NCBI GenBank assembly: GCA_016124845.1 | Contig: WGMW01000029.1 | Span: forward strand, 59,099-123,098 | Direction of reading: 5' to 3' | DNA from: Flavobacteriales bacterium | GTDB lineage: Bacteria > Bacteroidota > Bacteroidia > UBA10329 | DNA: 64,000 bases | Notes under the pieces: model-generated | The model's database searches: none | The model's input: only the letters and a program-made list of their open reading frames with translations | What the model was told of the DNA's origin: nothing | Position numbers and translations under genes: made by a program | In this document: positions 61,627 to 64,000 of the stretch, piece by piece | How the letters are laid out: each line of letters begins with the position of its first letter | How positions within the stretch are numbered: the stretch's first letter is position 1

Positions 61627-63849
61627 TCAGCCACCATTACCAGTAGTTTCCTTTAGCTTATTTGTTCCTGTTAAGGATTCAGTAAAGGAAAACCGTTTGA
61701 CAAAATTTGAATTCACCGTAACATCTCCACACTTCAAATCAAATATATACTCTAATTGATTATCAACCAGTAGTTTGTAGGTTTTCGAGCACTTAGTTTC
61801 GCTTATCAAGGCTCTTAAATTCTCCTCTTTATTTTTCGAATTGGCTTCCTTAAGAAACTCAAAGGCATCATCTCTATTGTCCCCAATACGCATTGCAAGC
61901 AAAAACATTACACCGAGTTTCTGTTCATTGCTTAATCCATTGAACTGCAAACCACTATGCGCTCGAAGAATCCTATAAAGATTCACGTATCTCTTGATGG
62001 TTCTAGGAGTTGTACCAACTAAAACAGATAAACTCTTAAGGTTTTCTTTTTCTTCCTCAGTAAGTCTCAGGTCAGGCGCAGAGTCTACTAAGTTTTGTTG
62101 CATAGTATTATCATTAGGGGCCACCTCAGGTTCAGGTTCTTCATCAACTTCACCAACCGCTTCCTCATTGTACATTTCCTGTGTATCAGCCACATCAAGC
62201 AACTGCTCATTTTCATCTCTCAGACCTACTTCGTCTCCATCTTCCTCCCCTAATAACCCTTCAGCATCACCCGCAGCCGCTTCTTCAAACTGCTCTTCTT
62301 CATCTTGCTCCTCGGCCTCTTGAACTGAACGCACCTGTCCTTTTAACAACTCTTCTATCAAATCTTTAATCTTATCAGGAACAGCTTCAGGAATTTGAAA
62401 TGGAATCTGAAATATCTTTTCCAGATACTCATTTGGGTGAATAATTTGAATGTCGAAATTATCCTTAAGCAGATTCAAGTCCTCCACTCCAGTTGCCCTT
62501 TGGTACTGCATAATGTTTTTGTAGTTCAAGGCATTATTGACACATCTTTTGTCAACTCCGACCACAACCACAAACAAGGGGAATGCCATCAACAAGTGAA
62601 CCGCCTGCAAAACCTCCAATACTTTTTCATCTGAACATCTATCGAGATCATCTATGTATAAGACAATCCGTTCAAGCTTTTTGCCCTCCGAAAACTGCTC
62701 TTTGATTACCTTTTTATTCTCAATAAGTATTTGTCGATTCTCTTGTGCCACAAGGTTCTGCTTATCCTGAAGGAAAGGTTCAGACTTCGTATTCTCCTCT
62801 AGAAAAAGTTCACTTAGCGTCTCAAAATCCTTACGTATTATTGAGATAATTCCCAGATGATCTTTATACTCCTTATGCTCAGCTCGACTACCGATAAAAT
62901 TGTGTATTGCCTCTTGTGTGAGATTGCTGGTCATATCCTCTTCAACCTTCTTAATCTTTTTAGATAAATCGTTGATTTTAATTTCCGCAAGTTTCTGCTG
63001 ACCCTCAATTAACTCAATTTCAGATTCCAAGCCTTTCACCAGTTCATCCAATTGACGTGTATCATCAACAACTTGGTTGAATTTCGTGAGAAATTGATTG
63101 ATTGACTTTCGGTTTTTCACGTACCAATTAACAGCGGAGAAACCCGTTGGAGAAAACCCAGCAATGAATGCTAAAACCGAACCAGCATATTTATTGAATC
63201 CGAAATCAATGCCTGAAATCATAAAAGCGCCAGCAACCAGTATCCCAATCACTGCCATGATGAAATACATGGGGCGAGTGATTACAAAACGTAAGTTCCT
63301 TACAAACCCGTCCCAAAGTTTGTACTCATCCAATAAAACCGTTAAACCCTCAACCTTCAATAATTGACCAAACTGCGGGTTCTCGGAATAGAGTTCATCA
63401 AATTCTTTTTTTAAACGAGAATTTGAACCATTAAGAGCTAATATGTTTTGACCAATCTTCCTTGAAATTCGAACTTTGAGCTGCCCCTTCTCTTTTTCAT
63501 AACCTTTTTTAAGGCGCTCTAATTGCTGCTTTCTGTTTTCCTCAGTCTGCTTTAGTATGTGCAACGACTGAAGGCTTTCGGTCAACTTTTCTTCTACAAG
63601 CAATTTCGCAACTCCACTCTTGGTACTATCGGTTATATACTCGTTCAGTTTTTCAAATATGGAATGAACTAACCCTGCCCACAGATTTGAATCCATATAG
63701 GACCAAGCATTAAACTTCAACTGAACAATTCCCTTACAAAACCTTTCGCCTTCAAGACCATCTACATTTCTATTTGACATCTCTTCTCTATCCACTAGAA
63801 ATCCTTGGAATCTCGACAGTTCTCCAACTCTCCTTTGCAGGTGATGCAT
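61627..63849 (-). CDS. KAP-family P-loop NTPase, N-terminally truncated at Walker A
   Basis: 740 residues. 'VQLKFNAWSYMDSNLWAGLVHSIFEKL' (F46-W49) and Walker B 'RIVLYIDDLDRCSDEKVLEVLQAVHLLMAFPLFVVVVGVDKR' (D400-D403) are diagnostic of KAP NTPases; two membrane helices sit between them (about 190-215 and 222-240), and coiled coils follow. An acidic low-complexity insert occupies about residues 505-590 ('EEQDEEEQFEEAAAGDAEG'). No GxxGxGK[ST] exists in the frame. Upstream the frame reads stop-S-F-F-M-H-H-L, exactly where 'GKSFFM' would be expected, and a transposase begins 85 bp away. The gene is probably broken. Confidence 0.85.
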   Translation of the reverse strand: MHHLQRRVGELSRFQGFLVDREEMSNRNVDGLEGERFCKGIVQLKFNAWSYMDSNLWAGLVHSIFEKLNEYITDSTKSGVAKLLVEEKLTESLQSLHILKQTEENRKQQLERLKKGYEKEKGQLKVRISRKIGQNILALNGSNSRLKKEFDELYSENPQFGQLLKVEGLTVLLDEYKLWDGFVRNLRFVITRPMYFIMAVIGILVAGAFMISGIDFGFNKYAGSVLAFIAGFSPTGFSAVNWYVKNRKSINQFLTKFNQVVDDTRQLDELVKGLESEIELIEGQQKLAEIKINDLSKKIKKVEEDMTSNLTQEAIHNFIGSRAEHKEYKDHLGIISIIRKDFETLSELFLEENTKSEPFLQDKQNLVAQENRQILIENKKVIKEQFSEGKKLERIVLYIDDLDRCSDEKVLEVLQAVHLLMAFPLFVVVVGVDKRCVNNALNYKNIMQYQRATGVEDLNLLKDNFDIQIIHPNEYLEKIFQIPFQIPEAVPDKIKDLIEELLKGQVRSVQEAEEQDEEEQFEEAAAGDAEGLLGEEDGDEVGLRDENEQLLDVADTQEMYNEEAVGEVDEEPEPEVAPNDNTMQQNLVDSAPDLRLTEEEKENLKSLSVLVGTTPRTIKRYVNLYRILRAHSGLQFNGLSNEQKLGVMFLLAMRIGDNRDDAFEFLKEANSKNKEENLRALISETKCSKTYKLLVDNQLEYIFDLKCGDVTVNSNFVKRFSFTESLTGTNKLKETTGNGG

Positions 63850-63858
63850 GAAAAAGCT

Positions 63859-64000
63859 TTAATGATTATCCGCAATCCGACCCCGTAAATTGGTTACGGT
63901 GCATGGTTCTTGGTTTGTGTCAAAACTAAGAACATGATGACATTCAAGGATTTTTTCGAGCGGTTCGCTGACGAACAGAGCTGTCTGGAACATTTTGTGC
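63859..64000 (+). mobile_element. left end of an IS1595-like insertion sequence (runs off the window)
   Basis: Begins between about 63859 (in-frame stop at the KAP Walker A) and 63880, where GACCCCGTAAATTGG may be the terminal inverted repeat. The element boundary, target duplication and right end cannot be determined here. Confidence 0.55.
63934..64000 (+). CDS. IS1595-like transposase, N-terminal fragment (3' end outside window)
   Basis: ATG ATG at 63934/63937 then 'TFKDFFERFADEQSCLEHFV', open to the window end. Short 'F-x-E-x-F-x-(D/T)-E-(Q/E)-x-C-x-x-(H/Y)' N-termini are typical of IS1595-family transposases just before their zinc ribbon. Only 22 residues are visible, so the family call is tentative. 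Confidence 0.5.
   Translation, partial: MMTFKDFFERFADEQSCLEHFV

Overview
The window looks like a chromosomal segment of a free-living Bacteroidota, probably of the Flavobacteriales/Crocinitomicaceae type. The evidence is: several type IX secretion (T9SS) cargo proteins with type A ('YPNP...GIYLL') or type B ('FYIPNTFTPDADGKN...') C-terminal sorting domains; ten Bacteroidota-type TAnnTTTG -7 boxes, nearly all just upstream of genes (four near-consensus TTG-N17-22-TAnnTTTG pairs in all); the efp-lpxD gene pair; and a long type II-C Cas9. No rRNA or tRNA genes were seen. Several starts were moved downstream because the longer reading frame would begin inside or upstream of a promoter box or terminator.

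Layout. 0-1.9 kb: end of a type B T9SS protein, a collagen-like secreted protein and a small secreted protein. 1.9-9.7 kb: gyrB, an outer-membrane barrel plus giant TPR protein pair, and ftsE. 9.8-13.5 kb: two T9SS type A cargo proteins (PA domain; BNR propeller). 13.6-19 kb: two glycosyltransferases, an O-methyltransferase and a TonB-dependent receptor. 19.2-29.2 kb: two giant PKD-rich type B proteins (choice-of-anchor L; L-type lectin) and two related type A proteins whose sorting domains carry short palindromic insertions. 29.3-32.8 kb: polysaccharide export operon (two Wzz-like proteins, O-antigen ligase). 32.7-47.6 kb: mixed housekeeping and envelope genes (SpoIIE-type phosphatase, lpxD, efp, MBOAT plus AlgX-like pair, two small cysteine-rich lipoproteins, M48 protease, LTA-synthase-like sulfatase, WYL regulator, VOC protein, a ClpB C-terminal gene remnant, haem membrane protein, penicillin acylase, FN3 protein).

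47.8-56.1 kb is the main accessory feature, a complete type II-C CRISPR-Cas locus. It has three 63-bp direct repeats upstream of the array, a 22-repeat array (36-nt repeats, 29-30-nt spacers) transcribed on +, a terminator, then cas2, a RAYT (HUH transposase) gene, cas1 and cas9 on the minus strand, and a divergent tracrRNA on + upstream of cas9. A 33-34-bp perfect palindrome sits at every junction of the cas operon (cas2/RAYT, RAYT/cas1, cas1/cas9) and also inside the RAYT gene in frame. The CRISPR repeat itself resembles a Bacteroidota promoter (TTG-N17-GATCTTTG), which suggests that each repeat may start its own crRNA, as in Neisseria, but with a Bacteroidota promoter code.

56.2-64 kb: clpB, a FabG-like reductase flanked by GCTAATTCGC-type repeats, and an NdpA-like nucleoid protein preceded by a KAP-family NTPase. 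The KAP gene is cut exactly at its Walker A motif by what looks like the left end of an IS1595-type element running off the window.
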